From: Enteractinococcus helveticum | Lineage (GTDB): Bacteria; Actinomycetota; Actinomycetes; Actinomycetales; Micrococcaceae | Direction: 5' to 3' | DNA: 17,449 bases | Assembly: GCF_020742345.1 (NCBI RefSeq) | Contig: NZ_DYXC01000059.1 | Span: 1 to 17,449, forward strand | Shown: in pieces, positions 1 to 8,172 of the stretch | Layout of the letters: every line of letters begins with the position of its first letter | How positions within the stretch are numbered: the stretch's first letter is position 1 | The notes under the pieces: generated by a model | Told to the model about the DNA's origin: nothing | What the model saw: only the letters and a program-made list of their open reading frames with translations | Databases searched by the model: none | Made by a program: the position numbers and the translations under genes

Positions 1-2
1 AT

Positions 3-233
3 ATGCCAAATATCGCGATAGAAATCGAAGCAACGGATCGCATCGAAGCGGATCGCATTCTGGCGCTCTACCAGCGAGGCAAACGACACATCGAGCTGGA
101 AGCAGAAGTGACGAACGAAGTGTGGAGCCGAGGATGGACACCGGTGGGTAGACCAGTCTTTATCGGTTTGAGCCATGGCGCACCAGTGTTCTACCGATTC
201 GAAGTACCAGTTGAGACGAGCCTTGGACGCTGA
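3..233 (+). CDS. hypothetical protein, possibly the C-terminal part of a gene entering from the left
   Basis: A 76-codon open frame begins at the third base of the window and stops at 231-233. The frame may continue upstream of the window, so this could be the tail of a longer protein rather than a complete one. I recognise no family; the product is acidic and basic residue-rich with a short hydrophobic C-terminal stretch. Support is indirect: a long perfect stem-loop follows at 328-369, as expected between two converging genes, and paaZ converges from the other side. Against it, the opposite strand is also open through the same bases, beginning at a GTG near 239, so strand and reality are both uncertain. 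Confidence 0.3.
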   Translation: MPNIAIEIEATDRIEADRILALYQRGKRHIELEAEVTNEVWSRGWTPVGRPVFIGLSHGAPVFYRFEVPVETSLGR

Positions 234-327
234 GTCCACTGCGTCAAAATCGGCCGCGTTCGAACGAGCAACATCGAGAATGCCCAGCTACGCGGGCTGG
301 GCACTGATCTTTTCGCAGTTGAAAGGT

Positions 328-369
328 TCGGGGCCGGGATGATTCCGTGTGGAATCATCCCGGCCCCGA
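328..369. terminator. perfect long stem-loop, probable bidirectional terminator
   Basis: Bases 329-346 and 351-368 are exact reverse complements (18 bp, very GC-rich at the base), closed by a GTGT loop at 347-350, with one more T-A pair outside. It lies 25 bp beyond the paaZ stop codon and about 95 bp beyond the left-edge frame. No T-run follows on either strand, so it may slow polymerase or protect the 3' end of the message rather than act as a classic intrinsic terminator. Confidence 0.75.
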
Positions 370-394
370 GTGGAAGGTGTGAGATGGAAGCGTG

Positions 395-2497
395 TTACTT
401 CGCGTACTGTTCTGGCCAGGTCTTAGTGACCAGGGTCAGTACATCGTAGGTTGCCACGATCTCGTCGTTCTGATTATGCAGCACAGCATCCCAGCGGACC
501 TCACCGTATTCGTCAGTTACGCGAGGAGTGATCTGTTTTGCGGTCAGAGTGACGCGAATGGCGTCGTCGTAGGTGACCGGGGTGATGAACGACAGGTTCT
601 CCAGGCCGTAGTTGGCCAGAACCGGTCCCGGGGCGGCGTCAACAAACAGCCCTGCGGCCCAGGAGACCAACAGGTAACCGTGGGCGACACGACGTGGGAA
701 GAACGGGTTGGCCATCGCGGCTTCTTCGTCAGTGTGCGCATAGAATTTGTCGCCGGTTTCTTCGGCGAAATCCAGGATGTCATCCAGGGTCACGGTGCGC
801 AGTTCGGAGGCGAATTGATCGCCAATGCGCAGGGTTTCGAGCGACTTGCGGAATGGGTGTTCGCCGGTGCCGTCGTCGACCATCTGACGGGTCACAGTAT
901 TGGCTTTGGCGCCCTGGTGCCACACACCGGTGATGGCGGTGAGCATATCGGGAGAACCCTGTAGTGACGAGCGCTGCATGTAGTGTTTGACGGCGCGCAC
1001 GCCACCGAGTTCTTCGCCGCCACCGGCACGTCCCGGACCACCGTGGACTAGGTGCGGCATGGGCGAACCGTGGCCGGTTGAGGTTTTGGCGGTGTCACGG
1101 TTCAGTACGTGCAGCCGGCCGTGGTGAGCGGAGATGCCCAGGGTGGTTTCGGCAACATAGGCCTCGTCGTGAGAAGCTACGGTTGCCACCAGCGAACCGC
1201 CACCCAGTGCGGCCAGGCGCACGGCCTCAGCCGGGCTGCCATCGTAACCGATAACCGAGGTGACCGGTCCGAAGGCCTCAACATTGTGCACGGCTGGGGT
1301 ATCGGCGTCGTCGAATTCTAGGATCGTGGCCGGGAAGAATGCGCCAGCGGCATCGTACTGGTCGATGAGGTCCGGACCACCGAGGCGAAGTTTGCCGCCG
1401 GCTTCGATGAGCTGACGGGTGGCGTTGGCAACGTCTTGCTGCTGTTCCTTGGAAGCCAGCGGGCCCATGGTGGAGCCTTCGGCATCCGAGGCGCCCACAG
1501 AGACCTTATCGGTCAGACGCGCGGATAGCGCGGTAATGAAGGGTTCCTTGATGGGCTCTGGGACGATGACGCGGCGGATCGCGGTACATTTCTGCCCGGT
1601 CTTGGCGGTCATCTCAACGAATACCGCCTTGACGAATGCCTCGAATTCTGGGGTGCCTTCGGTGGCATCCGGACCCAGAATTGCAGCATTCAGTGAGTCG
1701 GCTTCGGCAGTGAAACGCACTCCGCCGTTCAGGACGCTGTCGTGGCTGCGCAGGGTGTTGGCGGTGGATAGGGAGCCGGTGAAGGCCACGTGGTCGCGGT
1801 AATCCAGATGATCCAGCAGGTCACGTGCTGAACCTGAAAGCAGCTGCAGGGAACCCTCGGGCAGAATGCCAGATTCTAGCATCATGCGCACCACGGCCTC
1901 GGTAACATATCCGGTCGACGTCGCTGGTTTCACAATGGTGGGGACACCGGCGACAAACGATGGGGCGAATTTTTCTAAGAAACCCCAGACCGGGAAGTTG
2001 AACGCGTTGATTTGTACGGCCACGCCGGGGATGCGCTGGTAGATGTGGGTGCCCAAAAATGAGCCATCGCGTGACAGGACCTCGGTTTTGCCATCGATGA
2101 TGACATTGCTGTTGGGCATTTCGCGGCGACCCTTGGATGAAAACACAAACAGCGTGGAAATCCCGCCGTCGGTATCGATGTAGTGGTCGCGCTGGGTTGC
2201 ACCGGTGCGGAAAGAGATTTTATAGAGTTCCTCTTTGCGGCCATTCAGATACTGTGCCAACTCTTTGAGTTTCAGTGCGCGCTCGTGGGTGGTTAATTCG
2301 CCGAGCGAGCGCTGGCCAACCGTGCGGGCATAGTCCACCATGCCGGCGATGTCGATGCCGTCGGAAGAAACCTGGGTAATGAGTTCCCCGGTATTTGCAT
2401 CGAGCACTTGGGTGATATTTTCTGGAGCGTCAGGAGCTTGCCACGTTCCCTGTGCATAGGACGATAGGACAGTTTGCGCTGGTGCGTTGATTGTCAT
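395..2497 (-). CDS. paaZ: PaaZ: bifunctional oxepin-CoA hydrolase / 3-oxo-5,6-dehydrosuberyl-CoA semialdehyde dehydrogenase
   Basis: The 700-residue product has the full two-domain PaaZ layout (E. coli PaaZ is about 680 aa). Residues about 15-520 are an NAD(P)-dependent aldehyde dehydrogenase, with the general base Glu265 in RFTAEADS and the nucleophile Cys304 in TGQKCTAIRR. Residues about 535-690 are a MaoC-type (R)-hydratase domain with the conserved YAHTDEEAA and RVAHGYLL segments carrying the hydratase Asp and His. In phenylacetate catabolism the hydratase opens the oxepin-CoA ring and the dehydrogenase oxidises the resulting semialdehyde. The ATG follows an AAGGAG ribosome site (2509-2514) at 11 nt. 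The paaABCDE epoxidase and paaG, paaH and paaJ are not in the window, so the gene is separated from its usual operon or serves another ring-opening CoA route. An imperfect palindrome at 2523-2538 probably controls it. Confidence 0.95.
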   Translation of the reverse strand: MTINAPAQTVLSSYAQGTWQAPDAPENITQVLDANTGELITQVSSDGIDIAGMVDYARTVGQRSLGELTTHERALKLKELAQYLNGRKEELYKISFRTGATQRDHYIDTDGGISTLFVFSSKGRREMPNSNVIIDGKTEVLSRDGSFLGTHIYQRIPGVAVQINAFNFPVWGFLEKFAPSFVAGVPTIVKPATSTGYVTEAVVRMMLESGILPEGSLQLLSGSARDLLDHLDYRDHVAFTGSLSTANTLRSHDSVLNGGVRFTAEADSLNAAILGPDATEGTPEFEAFVKAVFVEMTAKTGQKCTAIRRVIVPEPIKEPFITALSARLTDKVSVGASDAEGSTMGPLASKEQQQDVANATRQLIEAGGKLRLGGPDLIDQYDAAGAFFPATILEFDDADTPAVHNVEAFGPVTSVIGYDGSPAEAVRLAALGGGSLVATVASHDEAYVAETTLGISAHHGRLHVLNRDTAKTSTGHGSPMPHLVHGGPGRAGGGEELGGVRAVKHYMQRSSLQGSPDMLTAITGVWHQGAKANTVTRQMVDDGTGEHPFRKSLETLRIGDQFASELRTVTLDDILDFAEETGDKFYAHTDEEAAMANPFFPRRVAHGYLLVSWAAGLFVDAAPGPVLANYGLENLSFITPVTYDDAIRVTLTAKQITPRVTDEYGEVRWDAVLHNQNDEIVATYDVLTLVTKTWPEQYAK

Positions 2498-2522
2498 GGG
2501 GCTGAAGACTCCTTATTACAGT

Positions 2523-2538
2523 CTGAACGTTCGTTCGG
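2523..2538. promoter_or_regulatory. candidate operator upstream of paaZ (TetR/PaaR-like palindrome)
   Basis: The half-sites CTGAACG (2523-2529) and CGTTCGG (2532-2538) form an imperfect inverted repeat around TT, matching at 6 of 7 positions. It lies 25 bp before the paaZ ATG. Actinobacterial phenylacetate genes are commonly repressed by TetR-family PaaR proteins at ACCGAACG/CGTTCGGT-like palindromes, and this site resembles them. A closely related site (13 of 16 bases identical) lies at 5000-5015 before the transporter gene. No TetR gene is in the window, so the regulator would be encoded elsewhere. Confidence 0.5.
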
Positions 2539-2590
2539 TTATTGCGGCCAGTATAGCGTAGATAACATTTTGCAGCCACCGAGTATTGCG

Positions 2591-2607
2591 ACGCACGTCA
2601 CGTGCGT
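2591..2607. terminator. small stem-loop after the enoyl-CoA hydratase gene
   Basis: ACGCAC (2591-2596) and GTGCGT (2602-2607) pair perfectly around a 5-nt loop, 7 bp beyond the stop codon of the minus-strand hydratase gene. There is no T-run. It is a weak terminator candidate placed just upstream of the paaZ control region. Confidence 0.3.
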
Positions 2608-2613
2608 GCTGGG

Positions 2614-3432
2614 TTATTTCTTGCGTCGGTCGAGGAATGCCTGCATGCGATCGAATTTGGCCTCTGACTCAAATAAGATGGCTTGGCCGAGGTCATCAGC
2701 CCACGGGTGGGCTTCACGCGGCAGTTGGAACACGCGTTTGGTGACCTGAACGGCCAGCGGGTCTTGTTCGGCAATCTTATCGGCCAGTGCGTGGGCGGCG
2801 TCCATGAGGTCTTCTGGTTCATGAATTGAGTTGACCAGCCGGTAGTGTAGGGCTTCTTCGGCGTCGAGCATTCGCCCGGTGAGTAACAGTTCCAGGGCGA
2901 TACTCTCCCCGGCGAGCTCCTTGATACGCCACATCGCGCCGGCAGCGGGGGAGATGCCCAGTCCGGTTTCGGGCTGGCTGAACCGCACCTTGGTGGTGGC
3001 CACCCGAAAGTCTGCCGCCCAAGCCAATTCGGCGCCACCGCCCAGGGCAAAACCATCGATCGCAGCAATGACCGGCATGGGCAATTCGTTGATGCGGTTG
3101 AAGATCTTTGAGTTCACACCACGCAGGGCATCATGACGACGGCGCTCGCGCAATTGGACGATATCTGCACCCGAGGCGAAAATGCCCCGCGTGCGAGATG
3201 GATCTTTAGGGTGCGGGGTTTCGGTGCCGGTGATGATCAGGATGTGCGGGTGATCTTCCAACCACTGGCACAGGGTGTGGAACTCATTGACCATGGTCTG
3301 GTCGATCGCATTGAGTACGTTCGGACGGTTCATTGCCGCCACCACCCGGTCGGGTTTTTCGGCGTCCAGCCTTATCTCAAGGGCCTCGAAGTCGGCGGTC
3401 AGTGCGGTCAGTTCGTCAAATAGTGTCGACAT
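2614..3432 (-). CDS. enoyl-CoA hydratase/isomerase (crotonase family)
   Basis: The 272-residue protein has the crotonase fold signature. The oxyanion-hole segment is IFASGAD (84-90). Residues about 123-160 carry GFALGGGAELA and FSQPETGLGISPAAG, and Glu135 and Glu155 sit at the positions of the two catalytic glutamates of 2-enoyl-CoA hydratases (rat Glu144 and Glu164), so genuine hydratase activity is likely. A PaaF- or PaaG-like role beside paaZ is the simplest reading, but the sequence alone does not fix the substrate, and other crotonases of aromatic CoA pathways are possible. The ATG has an AAAGGAA ribosome site 6-7 nt upstream. About 116 bp separate it from paaZ and 116 bp from the transporter gene, with stem-loops in the second gap. 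Confidence 0.85.
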   Translation of the reverse strand: MSTLFDELTALTADFEALEIRLDAEKPDRVVAAMNRPNVLNAIDQTMVNEFHTLCQWLEDHPHILIITGTETPHPKDPSRTRGIFASGADIVQLRERRRHDALRGVNSKIFNRINELPMPVIAAIDGFALGGGAELAWAADFRVATTKVRFSQPETGLGISPAAGAMWRIKELAGESIALELLLTGRMLDAEEALHYRLVNSIHEPEDLMDAAHALADKIAEQDPLAVQVTKRVFQLPREAHPWADDLGQAILFESEAKFDRMQAFLDRRKK

Positions 3433-3485
3433 GGAGTGTTCCTTTTCGTATGACGTGTGGTGGTCGAGGTGGTTTCAATAGCCGA

Positions 3486-3524
3486 CGGCGCCGGATCCCG
3501 CGTCAAACGGGGTATCCGGCGCCG
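3486..3524 (-). terminator. stem-loop after the MHS transporter gene
   Basis: Bases 3486-3496 and 3514-3524 pair perfectly (11 bp, GC-rich). After one mismatch, a further CC/GG pair is possible inside, leaving a short loop. It starts 24 bp beyond the transporter stop codon and before the hydratase start, so it probably ends or attenuates the transporter transcript. No U-tract follows. Confidence 0.6.
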
Positions 3525-3548
3525 AAATGTAGTGTTGAGGCACCCATA

Positions 3549-4913
3549 TTAGGCTTTGGCTGCGACGCCCTGTGCCGTATTCAATGCACTGAGGGAGGCG
3601 TCGTCGTCATTGAGATCGCGGCCTTCAACGGCTTTCGGAACCAGTAATACGCCGATTAGCGAGACAGTGGAAATACCTGCAATGTACAGGCCGATCATCC
3701 AGGACTGGCCGGTTGCCCCGAGGATCATTTCGGAGATCATCGGGGCGAAGGCGCCACCGATGATCGAACCGAATGCATAACCGATCGAGACACCGGAGTA
3801 GCGGACCGAGGCGGGGAACATTTCGGCATAGAGTGCCGATTGCGGGCCATAGGAAGGGCCCAGACCCATGGTCAATACGAAGATGGCGATGGTGAATAGT
3901 GGCAGGGATGCGGTGTCGATGAGGAACCACATGGGGATTGCCCAGGCGATGATCCACAGATAGCCGATGATAAAGGTTTTGCGCTTTCCGATCTTATCGC
4001 CGATCCAGCCACCGAACATCGTGAAGATCAGCCAGCCGATCCCACCGATAATTGAGGCGACCAGGGTGGCCGAGCGCGGCATATCTAGGACGTTGGAACC
4101 GTAGGAAGCGAAGAACGCGATGACCAAATAGCCTGCGGCGTTGTTCCCGGCGAAGATGAGGGCAGCCAGCAGGACCGGGCGTTTGTGGTTGCGCAGTAAT
4201 TCGCCCAGTGGGGCCGAGGATTCTTTGCGACGTTCTTGCATTTCGGTAAACACTGGCGATTCGGCGACGCTGCGACGGATCAGGTAACCCACCAGAATTA
4301 GGACAACAGAAGACAAAAATGGAATACGCCAGCCCCAGGCGAGGAATTGCTCTTCGGTCAAAAAGTTCGTCACGGAGAACATGAACAGGGTGGCCAGGAT
4401 CATGCCCAGCGGGACGCCGATCTGTGGGAACGAACCGAAGAAGGAACGACGGTAGGTTGGAGCGTGCTCAACCGACATCAAAGCCGCGCCACCCCATTCG
4501 CCGCCTGCCGAAAAGCCCTGCAGAATTCGCATCAGGATCAACAGGATTGGGGCGCCGACGCCGAGCACGGCATAGGTTGGCAACAGGCCGATAGCAGCGG
4601 TGGCTACGCCCATGCCCATCAGGGTGATCACGAGCATCAGTTTGCGGCCATAACGGTCGCCCAGGTGGCCCGCGATGATCGCGCCCAGCGGGCGGAAGAG
4701 GAACGAAATGCCAACGGAGGCCCACGAAACAATCTGAGCTAGGCCGGGGCTGTCGGCGGCAAGTGGTTCAAAGAATAGTGGTGCCAGGACGAACGCTGCG
4801 GCCTGGGCGTAGATAAAGAAGTCGTACCATTCGATGGTGGTACCGACGAGTGTTCCTGCAAGAACGCGGCGCTCTTCAGATCGAGTGCGCCCGTGAGGCG
4901 TGGTCGTGGACAT
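3549..4913 (-). CDS. MFS transporter, metabolite:H+ symporter (MHS) family
   Basis: The 454-residue polytopic membrane protein of about 12 helices belongs to the MHS family (ShiA, KgtP, ProP). It opens with the family segment TTIEWYDFFIY (about residues 25-35), has the MFS loop motif GHLGDRYGRK after helix 2, and contains GGEWGGAALM and a PASVRYSG loop, all typical of MHS carboxylate symporters. A carboxylic acid is the likely substrate, and the context suggests an aromatic acid or its ring-cleavage product. The ATG follows GGAGAG at short spacing. A 16-bp palindrome like that of paaZ lies 87 bp upstream. It is a paralogue of the transporter at 8813-10171, especially in the first 200 residues. 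Confidence 0.9.
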   Translation of the reverse strand: MSTTTPHGRTRSEERRVLAGTLVGTTIEWYDFFIYAQAAAFVLAPLFFEPLAADSPGLAQIVSWASVGISFLFRPLGAIIAGHLGDRYGRKLMLVITLMGMGVATAAIGLLPTYAVLGVGAPILLILMRILQGFSAGGEWGGAALMSVEHAPTYRRSFFGSFPQIGVPLGMILATLFMFSVTNFLTEEQFLAWGWRIPFLSSVVLILVGYLIRRSVAESPVFTEMQERRKESSAPLGELLRNHKRPVLLAALIFAGNNAAGYLVIAFFASYGSNVLDMPRSATLVASIIGGIGWLIFTMFGGWIGDKIGKRKTFIIGYLWIIAWAIPMWFLIDTASLPLFTIAIFVLTMGLGPSYGPQSALYAEMFPASVRYSGVSIGYAFGSIIGGAFAPMISEMILGATGQSWMIGLYIAGISTVSLIGVLLVPKAVEGRDLNDDDASLSALNTAQGVAAKA

Positions 4914-5147
4914 GTTCTCTCCAGTGACAATTAGGGTGATGATGAATAGTGGTTGAGGGTGATGGTCCGTCAGGGATACTACCGTCGGCCGTTAACTCAC
5001 TGAACGATCGGTCTGGAAAGACATTATGACATAGGTGTGAGCGTAATCACAAGCTTGGCGTGATGTTGCGGGTCTGTTGTACATAGTGGAACTTTCTCGC
5101 ACCTGAGGAACATCCCGCGGCAACTGGAGAAGGGTGGAGTCGATGTG
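4914..5147. promoter_or_regulatory. transporter promoter region with candidate operator at 5000-5015
   Basis: This 234-bp gap separates the thioesterase gene from the transporter, both on the minus strand. It holds the imperfect palindrome at 5000-5015 (CTGAACGA/TCGGTCTG, 6 of 8 positions symmetrical), which differs from the paaZ site at only 3 of 16 bases. Farther right, ATCCCGCGG (5112-5120) is repeated inverted at 5163-5171 inside the end of the thioesterase gene, a possible weak stem. I cannot assign -35 and -10 boxes with confidence. Confidence 0.45.
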
Positions 5148-5618
5148 TTAAGAGCGCTGGGCCCGCGGGATCGTTCTAAATCGACCGCGGAACTCGGCGA
5201 TAATGGTTCCGTGTTGGTCGGTGATGGTCACATCGCACAGACCGGAACGCCCGGTGGTGTTGTGACGGCGTCCAATAGCGATCAGCGCAGTGTCCACGGG
5301 CGCGGAGTCGATGAAGTGGATATCTGAACCCTGGGTTACGGAGATGGTGGAGTCATCGCCGTCGGGGTTATTGCATGCCCAGGCGAAAATGGTATCAGCA
5401 AAGGCAAAGAGCATGCCGCCGTGGGCGATATTGAAGCCGTTGAGCATCTCGGGACGGATGGTCATGTGGCCTTTTGCATAACCCTCAGCATATTCGGAGA
5501 TCGTAATACCTAGCCAGTCGGCCGCTTTGTCCACGCCCAGAATGGGGTGATCATGCGGGCCGAATTCGCCTCGTTTAATGGAATGATCATCCGAAGAGGA
5601 GGGTGTGTTATTCGTCAT
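5148..5618 (-). CDS. paaI: PaaI-like hotdog-fold acyl-CoA thioesterase
   Basis: From the ATG at 5618 the product has 156 residues. It is a single hotdog domain carrying the PaaI core HGGMLFAFADTIFAWACN, with the catalytic-site Asp in FADT, and a C-terminal FRGRFRTI strand. PaaI thioesterases hydrolyse stalled ring-hydroxylated phenylacetyl-CoA intermediates and release CoA when the phenylacetate pathway backs up. The frame could begin 15 codons earlier at a TTG (5663), but the added residues are unlike the family; neither start has a clear ribosome site. It lies in the same direction as paaZ, the hydratase and the transporter, consistent with a dispersed phenylacetate set. Confidence 0.88.
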   Translation of the reverse strand: MTNNTPSSSDDHSIKRGEFGPHDHPILGVDKAADWLGITISEYAEGYAKGHMTIRPEMLNGFNIAHGGMLFAFADTIFAWACNNPDGDDSTISVTQGSDIHFIDSAPVDTALIAIGRRHNTTGRSGLCDVTITDQHGTIIAEFRGRFRTIPRAQRS

Positions 5619-5738
5619 GATGGATATCGTAGCCGTGTTTTCTTCAGGCCGCAGGAAGATCAAGACAGCAGTGCAAATCGCTGGGGTTATTCAACGGTAC
5701 GCACCACAGTGTGTTGTCCTCGTCGCGGTCTCTTGGCG

Positions 5739-6869
5739 TTAGGCGCCAGTGGTTGCCAACAGCTTTTGCTTATCGGTGCGGTAGTGCTCCAGCTTGTCTG
5801 CATCGATTTCGGCACCAACCCCCGGTAGGTCGCGAACCCAGATGCGCCCGTCGACGATCTTGATTGGCTCGGCCAGCAGGTCATCCGACATATCTAAGAA
5901 GTTTGACAGTTCCCCGGCGCGAGCCGAGGTCGCGCGGTGTGCTGCACCAAAGGTTACGGTCGCCAGTGATCCCACCTGAGTGTCAATCTGGTTGCCCATG
6001 GTCACATCAACACCCAGGCCGGTGCACAGGCCAAGAATCTCGGTGGCCTCGGTGAAACCGGAGCGCGCCGTCTTGATGCAAATAGCGTTGGCCCCGCCGG
6101 AGAGTAATTCACGCGAAGCATCTCCGGCGGTCGGAACCGATTCATCGGCAACAATCGGAATCGGGGAGTGGTCCACCAGACGACGACGGCTCATGGCCTC
6201 TTTCGCATCGCAGGGTTCCTCCAACATCGTCAGACCCAAATCGGCTGTACGGCGTAGTACTTCCATCGCTTCATTGGCGGACCAACCGCGGTTGGCATCA
6301 AGATAAATTTCGACGTCGTCGCCCAGACCTTCACGTAGTACATGGCAGGCCTCAATGTCCAGCGATAGGGGACGGCGTCCGACTTTGAGTTTGAAAGTGG
6401 TGATGCCGTACTGTTCACCGAAGTGCTGAGCCTCTTCGAGTAGTTCTTTGGCCGGTTTGAAGCCCAGCATGTGGCTTACACGCATCGAATCGGTGTAGCC
6501 ACCCAGTAATTTGTGGACCGGGGTCTGCAAAGCTTTGCCCAATAGATCCCACAGGGCAATATCGACGGCACCTTTGGCCACCTGATTGTTGATGGTCCGG
6601 TGTAGCACAGCGTGGACTTTTTCGCGGTCGAAGGGATCCAGTCCGATGATGTCGGGTCCGAAGACTTCTTCGATGATCACTTTAATTGAAGCCTGCGTTT
6701 CGCCGTAGGTATATGGTCGTGGCGGGGCATCGGCGATACCGGTGATCCCAGCATCGGTGTGGATGCGTACCAGAATGTGGTCTGCGGTCGTGACTTCACC
6801 GGAGGCAAATTTCAGTGGATGCGTATAGGGGATCGCATACGGAATTGCTTCGACGGCAGTGATCTTCAT
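5739..6869 (-). CDS. catB: muconate cycloisomerase (CatB-like, enolase superfamily)
   Basis: The 376-residue protein of the muconate-lactonizing enzyme subgroup converts cis,cis-muconate to muconolactone in the beta-ketoadipate pathway. Every catalytic position of Pseudomonas MLE is present at a constant offset of -7: Lys160 and Lys162 in FKLKVG, metal ligands Asp191, Glu217 and Asp242, Lys266 and Glu320. The N-terminal capping domain covers about 1-125 and the barrel about 130-350. The ATG has a GGAG site 6 nt upstream. It lies 16 bp downstream of the LysR gene in the same direction, so the two are probably co-transcribed. No catechol 1,2-dioxygenase gene is in the window; catC is on the opposite strand at 8173. 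Activity on a substituted or carboxylated muconate remains possible. Confidence 0.88.
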   Translation of the reverse strand: MKITAVEAIPYAIPYTHPLKFASGEVTTADHILVRIHTDAGITGIADAPPRPYTYGETQASIKVIIEEVFGPDIIGLDPFDREKVHAVLHRTINNQVAKGAVDIALWDLLGKALQTPVHKLLGGYTDSMRVSHMLGFKPAKELLEEAQHFGEQYGITTFKLKVGRRPLSLDIEACHVLREGLGDDVEIYLDANRGWSANEAMEVLRRTADLGLTMLEEPCDAKEAMSRRRLVDHSPIPIVADESVPTAGDASRELLSGGANAICIKTARSGFTEATEILGLCTGLGVDVTMGNQIDTQVGSLATVTFGAAHRATSARAGELSNFLDMSDDLLAEPIKIVDGRIWVRDLPGVGAEIDADKLEHYRTDKQKLLATTGA

Positions 6870-6885
6870 GTTTGCTCCAGAGTTC

Positions 6886-7797
6886 TTATGCAGATCGAAT
6901 ACTGTGGTTTTCTAAATTTCTGGTGGCCTCGCGGGCCAGTTCGATAAATGACGTCAGCAGTGGACTGTCGTTGCCGGTTTTCCATGCGGTGCCCAGCCCT
7001 ACGGTGACCTCTTCTTCAAGCGGTCGCACCGCGATCGACGAATTCAGTGGGAAAGATTGGGAACCGGGGACAAAACTCACGCCCAAACCAGCACTGACCA
7101 GCGCAATGAGTGTGGAGGTTTCGGTGGCTTCTTGGACGATGCGCGGCCGGAACCCGGCCCGGCGGGCCATCTCGGAAATCACCGAGGACACCGAGGAGCT
7201 GCGGGGGTATCCCACGATGTCATCTTTGGCAAAGGCTTTAATGCTGACCGGCCCGGCGTCCTGAGCCAGGTGGTGCTGTTGCGGCAAAACGGCAACGAGG
7301 CGGGTCTGCTGAATTTCGTCAATGCTGATCTCCGAGGATTGCACCGGTGGCCGCAGAATGGCAACATCTAAGCGGTTTTCCAATAATGCTTCCTCCATCT
7401 CTGGTGTGAGCTTTTCTCCAGCAACCTGGAGCCGTACCAGTGGCATGCGCTCGCGGGCAACACGCACGATCTCTGGCATGAGCCGATAGGTTGCGGTGCC
7501 TGCAAAGCCCACGCGAAGAATACCTGCCGCACCGCGGCCTACCTCGGCGACGTCGTGTTTTGTTGCCTCGACTTCGGCCAGAATTTGTCGGGCCCGTTCC
7601 ATCAACAAGGCGCCCGCCTCGGTGAGTTCAACTTTTCTCGTGGTGCGTTCTAATAGCAGGGTGTCGAGCTCAGCTTCCAGCTGTTTGATCTGGCTTGATA
7701 ATGGGGGCTGGGCCATATGCAGACGATCAGCTGCGCGGCCAAAGTGCTTTTCTTCGGCAACGGCGAGGAAATACCGTAGGTGACGTAATTCGACCAT
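6886..7797 (-). CDS. catR: LysR-family transcriptional regulator (CatR/BenM-like)
   Basis: The 303-residue LysR-type regulator has an N-terminal winged helix-turn-helix (1-65) with the family sequence FGRAADRLHMAQPPLSSQIKQ, and a type 2 periplasmic-binding-like effector domain (about 90-295). CatR and BenM proteins respond to cis,cis-muconate and activate catechol genes, and the adjacent muconate cycloisomerase makes that the likely effector. The start is well fixed by AGAGGAGGAAAA directly upstream. Unlike the classic divergent catR-catB layout, here it sits in front of catB on the same strand, while catC is transcribed divergently across a 375-bp gap. It could therefore control both sides from that gap. 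Confidence 0.88.
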   Translation of the reverse strand: MVELRHLRYFLAVAEEKHFGRAADRLHMAQPPLSSQIKQLEAELDTLLLERTTRKVELTEAGALLMERARQILAEVEATKHDVAEVGRGAAGILRVGFAGTATYRLMPEIVRVARERMPLVRLQVAGEKLTPEMEEALLENRLDVAILRPPVQSSEISIDEIQQTRLVAVLPQQHHLAQDAGPVSIKAFAKDDIVGYPRSSSVSSVISEMARRAGFRPRIVQEATETSTLIALVSAGLGVSFVPGSQSFPLNSSIAVRPLEEEVTVGLGTAWKTGNDSPLLTSFIELAREATRNLENHSIRSA

Positions 7798-8172
7798 GGT
7801 TTTCCTCCTCTAAGATCCGTTAGCCGGTGAAGTTAGCTGTGATTGCAATGACATCAGGCTACGTCGGCAGCCCATGACAAGTGAAAGACCTATTTCGATA
7901 GAATTCATATCTTCAGCCTATCAATGCTGGTAATTCTCGTACTTCTATATCTAGATCAAACGGTTTATGCTGGGTCAGGTCATCGCGTGAGATGACTACG
8001 CGCATAAGTGCTGTGTCCATTTGACCAAGGTGCCCATTCAGATGGTGCGTACGGATGTTTGGTTGAACGTGATGTTAATGGGTCTCATCATGCCGGGCAT
8101 GTACACCCTGGTGACATTGATATTTGGTAGTAGTTTGTAGTTGGTGAGCTCTTAGAATCGAAAGGACACCGC
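7798..8172. promoter_or_regulatory. divergent control region between catR-catB and catC
   Basis: This 375-bp AT-richer gap carries the promoters of two divergent units. Dyads visible in it are GATA-N7-TATC at 7897-7911 (a T-N11-A-like arrangement suited to a LysR protein, about 100 bp before catR), the palindrome ATCTAGAT at 7949-7956, and CATGCC-G-GGCATG at 8089-8101, 71 bp before catC. The catC ribosome site AAAGGA is at 8161-8166. A TTGATA at 8117-8122 has no good -10 partner. I see no gene here. Confidence 0.45.

Noticed and set aside
392..964. 190-codon plus-strand open frame opposite the paaZ C-terminus
   Set aside because: It lies wholly antisense to the well-supported paaZ hydratase domain, matches no family and has no ribosome site.
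2598..3068. 156-codon minus-strand frame overlapping the enoyl-CoA hydratase gene
   Set aside because: It shares the strand but is in another frame of a clear crotonase gene; its Pro/Arg/Ser-rich translation looks non-coding.
5619..5663. TTG start adding 15 residues to the PaaI-like protein
   Set aside because: There is no ribosome site and the added residues are not typical of PaaI proteins; the ATG at 5618 is preferred although its ribosome site is also weak.
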